A stretch of DNA of 46,669 nt from Comamonas sp. SCN 67-35. Its GTDB lineage: Bacteria; Pseudomonadota; Gammaproteobacteria; Burkholderiales; Burkholderiaceae_C. The stretch is from contig MEFV01000023.1 of assembly GCA_001725255.1 (NCBI GenBank), positions 1 to 46,669 of the forward strand, in the 5' to 3' direction. The translations under genes and the position numbers were made by a program. The notes beneath the pieces are model-generated. The model ran no database searches and was not told the DNA's origin. It saw only the letters and a program-made list of their open reading frames with translations. Position 1 is the stretch's first letter; each line of letters begins with the position of its first letter. Positions 1-11,090 of this stretch are shown piece by piece.

Positions 1-62
1 AGCTCGTTCAGGTCGTATTCGGTGTTCTCAAATCGGGGAAACCTTTCGACTCCAGCTTGCAT
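1..62 (-). CDS. Possible 5' end of an unidentified gene, cut by the window edge
   Basis: An ATG at 62-60 on the minus strand opens a frame that stays open to the window edge, giving about 20 residues beginning MQAGVERFPRF. There is no convincing Shine-Dalgarno sequence in front of it and the piece is too short to assign. It could be a real gene running leftward out of the window or a chance open frame. No function is proposed. Confidence 0.2.
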   Translation of the reverse strand, partial: MQAGVERFPRFENTEYDLNE

Positions 63-86
63 ATGGCTTGACACGCATAACAGTAT

Positions 87-129
87 CTTCAGCCGCGAAG
101 GGGTCGAATCATGCGATTCGCGGCTGAAG
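87..129. repeat. REP/REPIN-like inverted repeat
   Basis: Two perfectly complementary 13-base arms, CTTCAGCCGCGAA at 87-99 and TTCGCGGCTGAAG at 117-129, are separated by 17 bases. The right arm continues into CCGCTCCCAC (to about 139). Read on the minus strand this gives GTGGGAGCGG followed by CTTCAGCCGCGAA, the layout of the GTGG/GTAG-headed REP sequences known from Pseudomonas and Xanthomonadaceae. The left copy lacks the head, so the pair looks like a truncated REPIN. A second short palindrome, cgaatc/gattcg, lies in the loop region. No RAYT transposase is visible in the window. Confidence 0.6.
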
Positions 130-198
130 CCGCTCCCACAGCGGTCACACCTCATGGCGCCAAATCGACAGCCCTGAGGTCTGAAAATAACATGAATG

Positions 199-246
199 AA
201 ATCAGGTCCTATCTCTTATCCATCAAGCGCCAATAGCTCCTGAATT
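199..246 (-). repeat. Dispersed short repeat, copy a (upstream of prmC)
   Basis: On the minus strand this reads AGCTATTGGCGCTTGATGG followed by ATAAGAG, the core shared with four other places in the window (about 4036, 26794, 35131 and 40127). It runs up to the prmC start codon. I recall this repeat type from Acidovorax-like genomes, but no database was searched. Confidence 0.5.
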
Positions 247-247
247 G

Positions 248-1105
248 ATGAACATCACCATGGCACAAGCACTGGCCGCTGCGCAAGACCGAGGCCTCGC
301 GCGCATTGACGCGCAGATGCTGCTGCTGCACGCGCTGGGCCGCTCGCCCTACGACCGTGCCTGGCTGATCGCGCACGACATGGACGCACTGCCCGCCGAA
401 GCCGCAAGCTCTTTCGAGCAGCTTGGCGCGCGCCGCCAGCAGGGCGAGCCGGTGGCCTACCTCATCGGGCGCAAGGCCTTCCATGGCCTGGACCTGGCCA
501 TCGATGCGCGTGTGCTCGATCCACGCCCCGATACCGAAACACTGGTCGATTGGGCGCTGGAGCTGGCTGCGCCGCTGGCCGCGCCGCGTATCGCCGATCT
601 GGGCACGGGCAGCGGCGCGGTGGCGCTGGCACTGAAGACGCAGCGCCCCGATGCCACCGTGACGGCGGTGGACGTGAGCGCCGATGCGCTGGAGGTGGCG
701 CGCGGCAACGCGGCGCGGCTGCAACTGCCCTTGCGCTTGCGGCAGGGCCACTGGCTCGACGGGCTGAACGAGCGCTTCGACCTGATCGTCAGCAACCCGC
801 CCTACATCGCCGAGGGCGACCCGCACCTGCTGGCCCTGGGCCACGAGCCGCGCCTGGCGCTGGCCAGCGGCGCGGACGGTCTGGACGCCATCCGCTGCAT
901 CATCGCGCAAGCCCCTTCGCGCCTGTCCCCCGGCGGCTGGCTGCTGCTGGAGCACGGCCACGACCAAGCGAGCGAGGTGCGGGCGCTGTTGTCCGCCCGG
1001 GGCTTTGCCCAGGTGCAAAGCCGCAATGACCTGGCGGGTATTGCCCGATGCAGCGGCGGGGCAATACCCCTCGAACCCGATGTCGATGCGCCAGTGATGG
1101 AATAA
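248..1105 (+). CDS. prmC: Peptide chain release factor N5-glutamine methyltransferase PrmC
   Basis: PrmC methylates the glutamine of the GGQ motif in release factors RF1 and RF2, using S-adenosylmethionine, in the cytoplasm. The 285-residue product has an N-terminal helical domain (about 1-80), then the SAM-binding loop DLGTGSG (about 117-123) and the diagnostic NPPY motif (about 183-186) that holds the substrate glutamine amide; the surrounding VSNPPYI...EP.LAL is typical of the family. I chose ATG 248; a TTG directly before it and an ATG at 260 are alternatives. In related bacteria prmC follows prfA within a few bases, but here the 245 bases upstream hold two kinds of repeats and no prfA. 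grxD follows 46 bases downstream, probably in the same transcript. Confidence 0.93.
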   Translation: MNITMAQALAAAQDRGLARIDAQMLLLHALGRSPYDRAWLIAHDMDALPAEAASSFEQLGARRQQGEPVAYLIGRKAFHGLDLAIDARVLDPRPDTETLVDWALELAAPLAAPRIADLGTGSGAVALALKTQRPDATVTAVDVSADALEVARGNAARLQLPLRLRQGHWLDGLNERFDLIVSNPPYIAEGDPHLLALGHEPRLALASGADGLDAIRCIIAQAPSRLSPGGWLLLEHGHDQASEVRALLSARGFAQVQSRNDLAGIARCSGGAIPLEPDVDAPVME

Positions 1106-1151
1106 TTTGCACCCCACCCTGCAGGGTGGCACTGTTTTCAGGAGTACCCTC

Positions 1152-1478
1152 ATGAGCGACGTCCAGCAACGCATCGACCAATTGGTCAAGAACAACCAGA
1201 TCCTCCTTTTCATGAAGGGCGACGCGCATTTCCCCATGTGCGGCTTTTCGGGCCGCGCGGTGCAGATCCTCAAGGCCTTGAATGTCGACCTGGACACGCT
1301 GGCCACGGTCAACGTGCTGGACGACGAGGACATTCGCCAGGGCGTGAAGGAATACAGCAACTGGCCCACCATTCCGCAGCTCTACGTCAAGGGCGAGCTG
1401 GTCGGCGGCGCGGACATCATGATGGAGATGTACGAGTCGGGCGAGCTCAAGACGCTGCTGGAAAGCGTTCAGGCCTGA
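1152..1478 (+). CDS. grxD: Monothiol glutaredoxin, Grx4/GrxD family
   Basis: A CGFS-type monothiol glutaredoxin that binds and passes on [2Fe-2S] clusters, usually with BolA partners, in the cytosol. The 108-residue protein carries the active-site CGFS about residue 30 after the conserved FMKGDAHFPM stretch, the cis-proline region WPTIPQLYV, and the GG.DI.MEM glutathione-binding segment. Length is normal for a single-domain Grx4. The ATG at 1152 is preceded by AGGAG at a good distance, which excludes the longer upstream reading. It is probably cotranscribed with prmC, an arrangement I know from Comamonadaceae. Confidence 0.95.
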   Translation: MSDVQQRIDQLVKNNQILLFMKGDAHFPMCGFSGRAVQILKALNVDLDTLATVNVLDDEDIRQGVKEYSNWPTIPQLYVKGELVGGADIMMEMYESGELKTLLESVQA

Positions 1479-1526
1479 AGCACCACGAAGGCCACCGCAG
1501 GGCTGGCCCCGCCGCTGGCCATGCCT

Positions 1527-1691
1527 TCAATCGGGCATGGAGCAATGCCCGCCCTGGGTGGCGTGGCCCGAACCGGCGGCAAACGGCGCCAGCTCCCGGC
1601 GCAAGTCCACGGGCGGCGAGGCGACATAGTCCCACGCCATGAAGACAGCAAACAGCACCCAGAACACGGTGCGCAATCCCCAAGTCTTCAT
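1527..1691 (-). CDS. Small membrane-anchored peptide (54 aa) ending the thiosulfate/rhodanese operon
   Basis: A 54-residue frame starts with ATG at 1691-1689, only 9 bases after the stop of the YeeE/YedE gene, with a G-rich GAGGGGG ribosome-binding stretch overlapping that stop. Residues 6-24 are hydrophobic (GLRTVFWVLFAVFMAWDYV), giving one N-terminal membrane helix or an uncleaved signal, followed by a short periplasmic tail rich in Gly, His and Pro with a single Cys near the end (GGHCSMPD). I do not recognise a family. Position, spacing and the membrane helix argue for a real third gene of the operon, perhaps an accessory of the permease; that role is inference. The end of the frame includes a small hairpin (ggcat/atgcc). 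Confidence 0.55.
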   Translation of the reverse strand: MKTWGLRTVFWVLFAVFMAWDYVASPPVDLRRELAPFAAGSGHATQGGHCSMPD

Positions 1692-1700
1692 CGCGCCCCC

Positions 1701-2801
1701 TCAATAACCCAGCCGCCTGCGGATGCGCAGGCCGAAGATGGTGCCGGCAAACGCCATCGGCGCCCAGATCCAGCCGTGGATCGAGCCGGTTGAAATGCCG
1801 GAAAACATCGCGCCGATGTTGCAGCCGAACGCCAGGCGCGAGCTGTAGCCCAGCAGCAGGCCCGCGCTCAGAGCCACGGCCCACTGCTTGCCGGTGAGCG
1901 ACTTGTGCGATGCGGGCTTGCCCGCGCTCACCCAGAGCGCCCCGGCGAGGATGCCGATGTTGGTGATGGTGGTCACATCGAGCAGCACCGTCTGCTGCAG
2001 CAGTGCCGCATTGCCCGGCAGACTCCAGAACCAGTTGTGCGTGGGATCGATCACGCCGGCCGACTGCCCGATCTTGGCCACCCACAGCGCCGGGCCATAG
2101 ACGATGCCCCAGGGGTTGCCCGAAATCAACAGCGCCAGCGCAGCGAAGACCGCAATCAGGATGGCACCCACGACCCACTTGCGCGCGAACAGCGCCGGCG
2201 CGGCGCTGCCGTGCGACCGATGCCATGAGCGTGTGTACCAGGCCACCCCCGCGCCAATCGCCACCAGGGCCACCAGGGTGCCCGCCAGCGCCTTCTGCCA
2301 GCCCCATTCGGTGACGAAACCCAGGGGTTCGGTGCTGCCCAGGCTCAGCCACCAGCCCAGATGCCAGCTGCCGAAGAAACTGCCAATGGCAAAAAGCGGC
2401 AGGATGGCCACATTCAGCGGTATGCCCATGCCCGCCTTGTAGAACACGCCACTGCCGCAGCCGTCGGCCACCTGCATGCACAGCCCGAAGGTGAAGGCGC
2501 CAACGAGCAGGCTGACGCTGGGCGGGCCGAGCGCGGCCGTGAGTTCGGGGTAATGCCCGAGCAGCGGCATGCTCAGGATGGCCGCCAGGCCGAACGCAAT
2601 CAGCTGGCCGAAGACGCCGCTGGGATTCTTGTCTTCCACCAGAATGCGCCATGCCGTCGTGAAGCCGAAACGTTGGCCCGCCAGCGCCACGCCCAAACCG
2701 ATGCCGACGAGGAACAGCAGCGCCTGGCGCGTGGAAACGCTCCAGAGCAGCCAGGCAAAGAACACCGCCATCATGGCGGCAATGGGCAGGCGCTGCTTCA
2801 T
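1701..2801 (-). CDS. YeeE/YedE family thiosulfate (sulfur-compound) permease
   Basis: A polytopic inner-membrane protein of 366 residues with about nine to ten hydrophobic segments. Two half-repeats each carry the family signature around a cysteine: FGLCMQVADGCGSG (Cys108, Cys115) and LAFGCNIGAMFSG (Cys327). In the TsuA/YeeE family these cysteines pass thiosulfate through the membrane, so uptake of thiosulfate or a related sulfur species is the likely role. The start ATG overlaps the stop of the upstream periplasmic rhodanese gene (ATGA at 2798-2801), which couples their translation and supports a joint function in sulfur handling. The in-frame frame extending further upstream lies inside the rhodanese gene and was not used. 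Exact substrate is not determined by the sequence. Confidence 0.85.
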   Translation of the reverse strand: MKQRLPIAAMMAVFFAWLLWSVSTRQALLFLVGIGLGVALAGQRFGFTTAWRILVEDKNPSGVFGQLIAFGLAAILSMPLLGHYPELTAALGPPSVSLLVGAFTFGLCMQVADGCGSGVFYKAGMGIPLNVAILPLFAIGSFFGSWHLGWWLSLGSTEPLGFVTEWGWQKALAGTLVALVAIGAGVAWYTRSWHRSHGSAAPALFARKWVVGAILIAVFAALALLISGNPWGIVYGPALWVAKIGQSAGVIDPTHNWFWSLPGNAALLQQTVLLDVTTITNIGILAGALWVSAGKPASHKSLTGKQWAVALSAGLLLGYSSRLAFGCNIGAMFSGISTGSIHGWIWAPMAFAGTIFGLRIRRRLGY

Positions 2802-3733
2802 TTCTTCAGATTCTTCCACGCCTGCTCGAAGGCCTGCACGATCTGCGTGCCGCGGCTGGGCGCGTTGAGCATGGGCAGCGGCGTGGGGGCCTGCACCCAG
2901 TCGACCATGGAGCCGGGGTAGATCTTCACATCCTTCAGGCCGACGATTTCATGCATCTCGAACCAGACCAGCGCCGACCACACGCCGGTATTGCAGAACA
3001 GCACCAGATCCTGCCCTTCAGGGCGCTTGATCTCGGCCGCGAGCTTGCGTGCCTCTTCGGTGGGCACCGCATTGGCCGAGCCGTTCTGCACCCAGCGCGT
3101 GAAGTCCTGGTCGATGGCGGTGGGGATGGTGCCGGCCATGAGTGCCATCGGCGCCTTGAACTGACCCAGGTAGAAATTTTGCGGGCGCACGTCCAGCAGG
3201 GTCGCATCGTGCTTTTGCACGTGCGCCAGCACCTGCTCGCGCGTCGCCATCCAGCGCGGGCTGAAGGTGGGCGCCCAGTCGGTCCTGGCCACGGGCGCGA
3301 CGGCCTTGGTCGTGCTCATGCCGTCGAAATCCCAGGACTGCATGCCGCCGTCGAGGATGGAAAGCTCCTTCACCCCCAGCGACTTGAGCATCCAGTACAC
3401 GCGCGCCGCCGCGCCAAAGTCCGTGCCGTCGCTGCCGGCCGAGACGACGACGGCACGGCTCTCGGGCGTGAGGCCCAGGCGCTGCACCAGCGCCACCATG
3501 TCGGGCGCGGGCGGCAGAATGCCGAAGTTCTCCGGCGGGCCCAGCCATTCGTTGTACGGGGCATTCTGCGCGCCTTCGATGTGCCCGCCGGCGAAGCTCT
3601 GGGCGTCGCGGATGTCGACCACGCGCAACTGCGGCGACGACAGCAGCGGCTGCAGGTCGTCCGAGGTGAGCAGCGGCTCGGCCGCGAACGCCGCGCCGCA
3701 CCAAAGCAAAATGGCAACAACCCAATACTTCAT
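2798..3733 (-). CDS. Exported sulfurtransferase (tandem rhodanese domains)
   Basis: A 311-residue protein with an N-terminal signal peptide ([20 protein letters not shown], cleavage probably after AFA) and two rhodanese domains, about 22-140 and 160-290. The C-terminal domain has the loop [12 protein letters not shown] with Cys247 as the expected persulfide-carrying residue. In the N-terminal domain the equivalent position reads VVSAGSDG and lacks Cys, so that domain is probably inactive, as is usual in tandem rhodaneses such as SseA/TST. Unlike cytoplasmic SseA this protein should act in the periplasm. It heads an operon with a YeeE/YedE permease and a small membrane peptide, which suggests it handles thiosulfate or sulfane sulfur outside the membrane and hands it to the permease (inference). 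Confidence 0.88.
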   Translation of the reverse strand: MKYWVVAILLWCGAAFAAEPLLTSDDLQPLLSSPQLRVVDIRDAQSFAGGHIEGAQNAPYNEWLGPPENFGILPPAPDMVALVQRLGLTPESRAVVVSAGSDGTDFGAAARVYWMLKSLGVKELSILDGGMQSWDFDGMSTTKAVAPVARTDWAPTFSPRWMATREQVLAHVQKHDATLLDVRPQNFYLGQFKAPMALMAGTIPTAIDQDFTRWVQNGSANAVPTEEARKLAAEIKRPEGQDLVLFCNTGVWSALVWFEMHEIVGLKDVKIYPGSMVDWVQAPTPLPMLNAPSRGTQIVQAFEQAWKNLKK

Positions 3734-3810
3734 GTTTTCATCAACCCGGCCGAGCCGATTATTGTCTTGCCGACGATCCAGACAGCCAACCATTTTTTTC
3801 TGCTTTGCTC

Positions 3811-4032
3811 ATGACCGAATCACCTGAAGACACCCCCGCCGCGCCCCTCACCGTACCCTGCCCCACCTGCGGCCAGCCCAGCCTGTTCGCCCGCAGCAAC
3901 AGCTACCGGCCGTTTTGCAGCGAACGCTGCAAGCAGATCGACCTGGGCGCGTGGGCGGCCGAGGATTTTCGCGTGCCCAGCGACATTCCCCCGGAGGATG
4001 CGCCCTTCGGCGACCCGAAGCAGCAGCCCTGA
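3811..4032 (+). CDS. yacG: DNA gyrase inhibitor / zinc-binding protein YacG
   Basis: A 73-residue protein with the YacG zinc site CPTCGQP (first two Cys) and [15 protein letters not shown] (second two Cys), followed by the usual acidic, disordered C-terminus. E. coli YacG binds GyrB and inhibits DNA gyrase. The ATG at 3811 was preferred to a TTG two codons earlier. In many proteobacteria yacG follows coaE and zapD, but neither is upstream here: the gene is divergent from the rhodanese operon with only 77 bases between starts. It is convergent with the NUDIX gene, separated by a dispersed repeat. Confidence 0.92.
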   Translation: MTESPEDTPAAPLTVPCPTCGQPSLFARSNSYRPFCSERCKQIDLGAWAAEDFRVPSDIPPEDAPFGDPKQQP

Positions 4033-4035
4033 ATT

Positions 4036-4096
4036 CAAACGAAATGGGCGTTCAGCGCAATACCATCAAGCGCTGGCAGCTATCAAAAAATGAATT
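4036..4096 (-). repeat. Dispersed short repeat, copy b (between yacG and the NUDIX gene)
   Basis: The minus strand reads GATAGCTGCCAGCGCTTGAT followed by GGTATTGCGC, matching the repeat core seen at about 199, 26794, 35131 and 40127. It fills the gap between the convergent yacG and NUDIX genes and reaches the NUDIX stop codon, so it may help to end transcription from both sides (inference). Confidence 0.55.
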
Positions 4097-4525
4097 TCAA
4101 CCGCCCAACACAGCCGCGTCAAAGGGCAGCCCCCATTCCTGCGCCAGCATCTCCAGCACCGGAAAGGCGCCGGGCAACAGCGGACGCACCGTGGGTGGCC
4201 AGGTCTGCCAGGCCATGCTCTGGCCCTCGCGCATCTCGAACTCGCCCCGCCACTCGAACGCCTTGCACCAGTGCAGGCGCACGAGCGCATGCGGGTAGTC
4301 GTGCTCCGTCACCTTCCACGGCTGCGCGGCGGCGATGGTGATGCCCAGTTCCTCCTGCAGCTCGCGGCGCAGCGCCTGTTCCACGCTCTCGCCCGCCTCG
4401 ATCTTGCCGCCGGGGAACTCCCAGTAGCCCTCATAGGGCTTGCCCGCCGGGCGCGAAGACAGCAGCATGCTGCCGTCGGCGCGCAGCAGGATGCCCGCCG
4501 CAACCTCGGTCCAGGGCCGGGTCAT
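4097..4525 (-). CDS. mutT: NUDIX hydrolase, MutT-like (8-oxo-dGTP diphosphatase type)
   Basis: A 142-residue single-domain NUDIX protein. The NUDIX box G-x5-E-x7-REUxEExGU is complete: [20 protein letters not shown] followed by ELGI (about residues 38-61). The size and the preceding [17 protein letters not shown] resemble MutT, which removes 8-oxo-dGTP from the nucleotide pool; other NUDIX substrates cannot be excluded. The start ATG at 4525 overlaps the stop of the DUF815 ATPase gene (ATGA), so the two are probably translated together, at the end of the secA-argJ-ATPase series. Confidence 0.85.
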   Translation of the reverse strand: MTRPWTEVAAGILLRADGSMLLSSRPAGKPYEGYWEFPGGKIEAGESVEQALRRELQEELGITIAAAQPWKVTEHDYPHALVRLHWCKAFEWRGEFEMREGQSMAWQTWPPTVRPLLPGAFPVLEMLAQEWGLPFDAAVLGG

Positions 4526-5394
4526 GAGGCGGCACGCCCTGCGTAATCGCGGGCGAACTGGTAGGCCACGCGCCCGCTGCGCGAGCCGCGCTCCAGCGCC
4601 CACAACAGCGCCTCGGGCCGCGCCGCTTCGATGGCCTCGGGCGTGGCGCCAAAATGCGCCAGCCACTGCGCGGCGATATGCAGGTATTCGTCCTGATTGA
4701 AGGGATAGAAACTTACCCACAGGCCAAAACGCTCGGAGAGCGAAATTTTTTCCTCCACCACTTCGCCCGGATGCACCTCGCCATCGTCGGTGTGCGTGTA
4801 GCTGAGGTTCTCCTTCATGTACTCGGGCAGCAGGTGGCGCCGGTTGCTCGTGGCGTAGATGAGCACGTTGGGCGTGGCGGCAGCCACCGAGCCATCGAGG
4901 ATGGACTTGAGCGCCTTGTAGCCAGGTTCGCCCTCGTCAAAGCTCAGGTCGTCGCAGAAGACGATGAACTTCTCGGGGCGCTGCGCCACCACCTCCACGA
5001 TGTCGGGCAGGTCGGTCAGGTCGCCCTTGTCCACCTCGATCAGGCGCAGACCCTGCGGCGCATAAGCATTCAGGCAGGCCTTGATGAGCGAGGACTTGCC
5101 CGTGCCGCGCGCGCCGGTGAGCAGCACGTTGTTGGCGGGCTTGCCCGCGACGAACTGCTCGGTGTTGCGGCGGATTTTTTCCTTCTGCGGCTCGATTTCC
5201 TTGAGATCCTCAAGCTGCAAAGCGGCCACGTGTCGCACCGGCTCCAGCGCGCAGCCGCCACGGGCGCGGCGACGGTAGCGCCAGGCGATCGCCTCGTTCC
5301 AGTCAGGCTCGCTCAGGGCCTGGGGCAAGATCGCTTCGATGCGCGCCATCAGCTGGTCCGCGCGGGCGATGAGCAAATCCAGTTTTTCAGTCAT
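4522..5394 (-). CDS. DUF815 family AAA+ type ATP-binding protein
   Basis: A 290-residue P-loop ATPase. Walker A is GARGTGKSS (about residues 94-102), Walker B is FIVFCDDL (about 144-151), and a sensor-1-like YATSNRR follows. This matches the DUF815 family found next to argJ and a NUDIX gene in many betaproteobacteria. Its cellular role is not established, so no specific function is given. An N-terminal helical segment of about 80 residues precedes the ATPase core. It lies 44 bases downstream of argJ and overlaps the NUDIX gene start, consistent with one operon. Confidence 0.85.
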   Translation of the reverse strand: MTEKLDLLIARADQLMARIEAILPQALSEPDWNEAIAWRYRRRARGGCALEPVRHVAALQLEDLKEIEPQKEKIRRNTEQFVAGKPANNVLLTGARGTGKSSLIKACLNAYAPQGLRLIEVDKGDLTDLPDIVEVVAQRPEKFIVFCDDLSFDEGEPGYKALKSILDGSVAAATPNVLIYATSNRRHLLPEYMKENLSYTHTDDGEVHPGEVVEEKISLSERFGLWVSFYPFNQDEYLHIAAQWLAHFGATPEAIEAARPEALLWALERGSRSGRVAYQFARDYAGRAAS

Positions 5395-5438
5395 TTCAGA
5401 CCGCAGCCAGCGCCAGGCAAGCGCAAGCCGCTCTTGTT

Positions 5439-6668
5439 TCAGGAACGGTAGTCGGCGTTGATGGTGACGTAGTCGTGGCTCAGGTCACAGGTCCAGACGG
5501 TATCCATCGCCTGGCCGCGCCCCAGCAGCACACGCACCGTGATCTCGCTTTGCGCCATCACGCGCTGGCCGTCTTCCTCGCGATAGGCGGGGTGGCGCCC
5601 GCCGCGCGTGGCCACGTGCACATCGTCCAGAAAGAGTTCGATCTTCGTCTGATCGAGGTCCGCGATGCCCGCGTAGCCCACGGCCGCGAGGATGCGCCCC
5701 AGATTCGGGTCGCTGGCGAAGAACGCCGTTTTCACGAGCGGCGAATGCGCGATCGCGTAGCCGACCTGCAGGCACTCCGCGGTGCTGGCGCCCTGCTCCA
5801 CGCGCACGGTGATGAACTTGGTCGCGCCCTCGCCGTCGCGCACGATGGCCTGCGCCAGCTGCTGCGCCACGCTGCGCAGCGCCGCCATCAGCGCCTGCCC
5901 GGCCTCGCTGCGCAGCGAGGTGATGGGCGCATGCGCCGCCTGGCGCGTGGCCATCAGGATGAAGGAATCGTTGGTGGAGGTGTCGCCATCGACGGTGACG
6001 CGGTTGAACGAGGCATCGGCGAGTTCGCGCACCGCCTGCTGCAGCAGTTCGGGCGCGAGGTTCGCGTCGGTGGCGACGAAGCCGAGCATGGTCGCCATGT
6101 TGGGATGGATCATGCCCGCGCCCTTGGCGATGCCGGTGACATGCACCGGCGTGCCACCGAGCGCGAACTGCGTGCTGAACGCCTTGGGTACGGTGTCCGT
6201 CGTCATGATCGCCTCGGCCGCGCGCAGCCAGTGGTCGGGCCGCGCATCGGCGATCGCCGCGGGCAGGCCCGCGACAATGCGATCGACCGGCAGCGGCTCC
6301 ATGATCACGCCGGTGGAAAACGGCAGGATCTGCTGCGGCTGCAGGCCCAGCCTGGCCGCCAGTTCCGCGCAGGTGCGCCGCGCATCCGCCAGGCCCTGCT
6401 CGCCCGTGCCGGCATTGGCCACGCCCGTGTTGACGACCAGCGCCCGGATGCCGCTGCCGCCCTCCAGATGTTCGCGGCAGACCTGCACCGGCGCGGCGCA
6501 GAAGCGGTTCTGCGTGAACACCCCGGCCACGGCCGAGCCTTCGTCGAGCAGGAAGACCGTCACGTCCTTGCGGCCGGCCTTGCGCACGCCCGCCTCGGTG
6601 CTGCCGACGCGCAGCCCCGCGACGGGGTGGAGATGGGCTGCCACGGGGGCTTTCAGGTTCACAGACAT
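5439..6668 (-). CDS. argJ: Bifunctional glutamate N-acetyltransferase / ornithine acetyltransferase ArgJ
   Basis: ArgJ moves the acetyl group from N-acetylornithine to glutamate and, in the bifunctional form, also acetylates glutamate from acetyl-CoA, running the cyclic arginine pathway. The 409-residue precursor has the self-cleavage site in [16 protein letters not shown], with Thr193 as the new N-terminal nucleophile, giving alpha and beta chains. Length is normal. The ATG at 6668 has a strong AAGGAGC ribosome-binding site. It starts 15 bases after the secA stop, so it is likely read from the secA transcript. Whether this copy also has full glutamate acetyltransferase activity cannot be read from the sequence. 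Confidence 0.96.
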   Translation of the reverse strand: MSVNLKAPVAAHLHPVAGLRVGSTEAGVRKAGRKDVTVFLLDEGSAVAGVFTQNRFCAAPVQVCREHLEGGSGIRALVVNTGVANAGTGEQGLADARRTCAELAARLGLQPQQILPFSTGVIMEPLPVDRIVAGLPAAIADARPDHWLRAAEAIMTTDTVPKAFSTQFALGGTPVHVTGIAKGAGMIHPNMATMLGFVATDANLAPELLQQAVRELADASFNRVTVDGDTSTNDSFILMATRQAAHAPITSLRSEAGQALMAALRSVAQQLAQAIVRDGEGATKFITVRVEQGASTAECLQVGYAIAHSPLVKTAFFASDPNLGRILAAVGYAGIADLDQTKIELFLDDVHVATRGGRHPAYREEDGQRVMAQSEITVRVLLGRGQAMDTVWTCDLSHDYVTINADYRS

Positions 6669-6683
6669 GCGCGCTCCTTGCGA

Positions 6684-9437
<2,754 letters not shown>

Positions 9438-9585
9438 GCGGATGCAACCGCAACGACGGCCGGAGAAGCCACGAGGCGGTCTTTGACCTTAAAGAAGAAA
9501 CAGACGCAGTTGCAGGTTGTTGACGCCAATTGCAAGGTCTGCAATCGAGCGCCCGCTGTCCGGTCAACGCGCGAAACGAAGCATT

Positions 9586-10542
9586 TTACTGTTGCGAAGG
9601 CTCAACATTGTGTTCGCGCGCCGCAACCATCCGCACGGGCGCCTTGCCCCGTCCGGCAAAAAGAAAATCGCCGGGGTTTTGCCATACGCCATCCTTGAGC
9701 ACCTCGAAGTGCAGATGGGGCCCGGTGACACGCCCGCTGGAACCCACTGCGGCGATCTTCTGCCCCTGGCGCACCAGGTCTCCCTTTTTGACGAAAACCC
9801 TGGAGGCGTGGGCATAACGCGTGATCAAGCCGCCGCCGTGGGAGATCTCGATCATGTTGCCGTATTCCTTGTGGAACTCCTGCGTCACGACCACGCCCCC
9901 CGCCGCCGCGGTGATGGTCGTTCCCGTGGGCGCAGGGAAATCCAGCCCCGTGTGCCGCGCCGCGTGTCCGTTGATCGGGTCGATGCGCGTGCCATACGAC
10001 GAGCCGACCGGGTGGCCCGTCACGGGCAAGTTCGACGGCACCAGCCGCGTGCGCGCCTGCTCGTCGACCAGGCGGGACTCGATGGTCACCATCCGGTCAT
10101 GCCGGGCATCGAGCTGCGCCCCCAGATCATTGAGGATGCCCTCGAACTCCTGCATGGACAGAGGCCGTTCGTCCCGCAGGACACCACCCTGCCCCGGACG
10201 CGACTCCCACTTCATGACGGGCAACCCGGCGAGGCCGCGCACCCGTTCATCGAGCGATTCGAGCTGCATCAACCGGGCCTGCAACGCCCCCACTTTGCGA
10301 GCCATGGCATCGATGCTCGCACGGGCGGCCCGGTCCTGGCGCTCCAGCAGGCGATCGGGCGTCGGCCATGACACCGGCACGCGAGCGCCGCTTTCCCCGG
10401 GCGCGCCCACGGCTTGCAGCCCCAGCCACATCAAGCCGGCTCCCAGCAGGACAAATGTCACCATGGCCGCCAGCCCGTGCCACCATCCCAGCCGCAGCAC
10501 GCGGCTGTGCGCCATGCGGATATCCGTAATGATCAGGTGCAC
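9586..10542 (-). CDS. Envelope M23 family metallopeptidase (LytM domain)
   Basis: A 318-residue membrane-anchored peptidase of the LytM/peptidase_M23 type, probably acting on peptidoglycan in the periplasm. One transmembrane helix lies about residues 21-45 (LAAMVTFVLLGAGLMWLGL), followed by a coiled-coil-rich stretch and a C-terminal M23 domain with the zinc ligands HTGLD (H and D) and HLHFE (second H), both intact. I chose GTG 10542 because GGAGG lies nine bases in front of it and because VHLIITD then gives the N-terminus I remember for beta-proteobacterial homologues; ATG 10515 is the alternative. It is divergent from dciA with only 35 bases between starts and lies upstream of secA on the same strand. 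Confidence 0.88.
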   Translation of the reverse strand: MHLIITDIRMAHSRVLRLGWWHGLAAMVTFVLLGAGLMWLGLQAVGAPGESGARVPVSWPTPDRLLERQDRAARASIDAMARKVGALQARLMQLESLDERVRGLAGLPVMKWESRPGQGGVLRDERPLSMQEFEGILNDLGAQLDARHDRMVTIESRLVDEQARTRLVPSNLPVTGHPVGSSYGTRIDPINGHAARHTGLDFPAPTGTTITAAAGGVVVTQEFHKEYGNMIEISHGGGLITRYAHASRVFVKKGDLVRQGQKIAAVGSSGRVTGPHLHFEVLKDGVWQNPGDFLFAGRGKAPVRMVAAREHNVEPSQQ

Positions 10543-10577
10543 AATGCACAACCTCCCTACAGCAACCGTTCCGTACC

Positions 10578-10880
10578 GTGCAACGCCGCCACCATGCCAT
10601 CTCCCTGGAACAGGCAAGCCAGGAAGCTCCGGCACTCGCACGGCTGGTGACACTGGTCCAGGAATCCAACGCGCGATTGCAGGCGCTGCAGGCCCTCATG
10701 CCTGCCGCACTGCACTCGCAAGTCCAGGCGGGCCCCATTCAGGGCGACACGTGGTGCCTACTGGTGCGCAGCAACGCGGCGGCCAACAAGCTGCGACAGC
10801 TCACCCCCGCGTTCATTGCCCACTTGAAAAACCGAGGGTGGGAGGTTAACGCGATCCGGCTGAAAATTCAAACCCGCTGA
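10578..10880 (+). CDS. dciA: DUF721 / DciA-like protein
   Basis: A 100-residue protein resembling the DUF721 family, whose bacterial member DciA interacts with the replicative helicase DnaB and helps load it. The match is by overall pattern (LVQESNARLQALQALMPAAL, then a KH-like beta-alpha fold around NAAANKLRQLTPAFIAHL) and by its place beside secA, where DUF721 genes often sit in betaproteobacteria. It begins with GTG at 10578; no earlier start is available in frame. The protein is shorter than many DciA proteins and consists almost only of the core domain. The function assignment is by family. Confidence 0.7.
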   Translation: MQRRHHAISLEQASQEAPALARLVTLVQESNARLQALQALMPAALHSQVQAGPIQGDTWCLLVRSNAAANKLRQLTPAFIAHLKNRGWEVNAIRLKIQTR

Positions 10881-10960
10881 CCCTTGCAGCGAACGGGCGA
10901 CCGATCGCATGCCCGACCCTGGGCCTGAATAGGTCGGGCGTCAGACCACGTACCCTGCGA

Positions 10961-11036
10961 TGGTGCCGGTTGTCGGATTCGAACTGACGACCTTCCGCTT
11001 ACAAGGCGGGTGCTCTACCAACTGAGCTAAACCGGC
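10961..11036 (-). tRNA. tRNA-Thr (anticodon TGT)
   Basis: A 76-base tRNA on the minus strand with encoded CCA. The acceptor stem GCCGGTT pairs with AACCGGC, the D arm contains TAGCTCAGTTGGTAGAGC, the anticodon loop is CTTGTAA (anticodon TGT, reading ACA), and the T arm has GTTCGAATC. It lies 54 bases beyond the sspB stop on the same strand and may be processed from that transcript or have its own promoter. Confidence 0.97.
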
Positions 11037-11090
11037 AAGGGGCGCAATTCTACCCAGTCCACGCCGCCGCGGAACACGCCGTGATACACG

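Noticed and set aside
9438..9585. SecM-like arrest peptide upstream of secA
   Set aside because: No frame of suitable length with a signal peptide or arrest motif is present in this gap.
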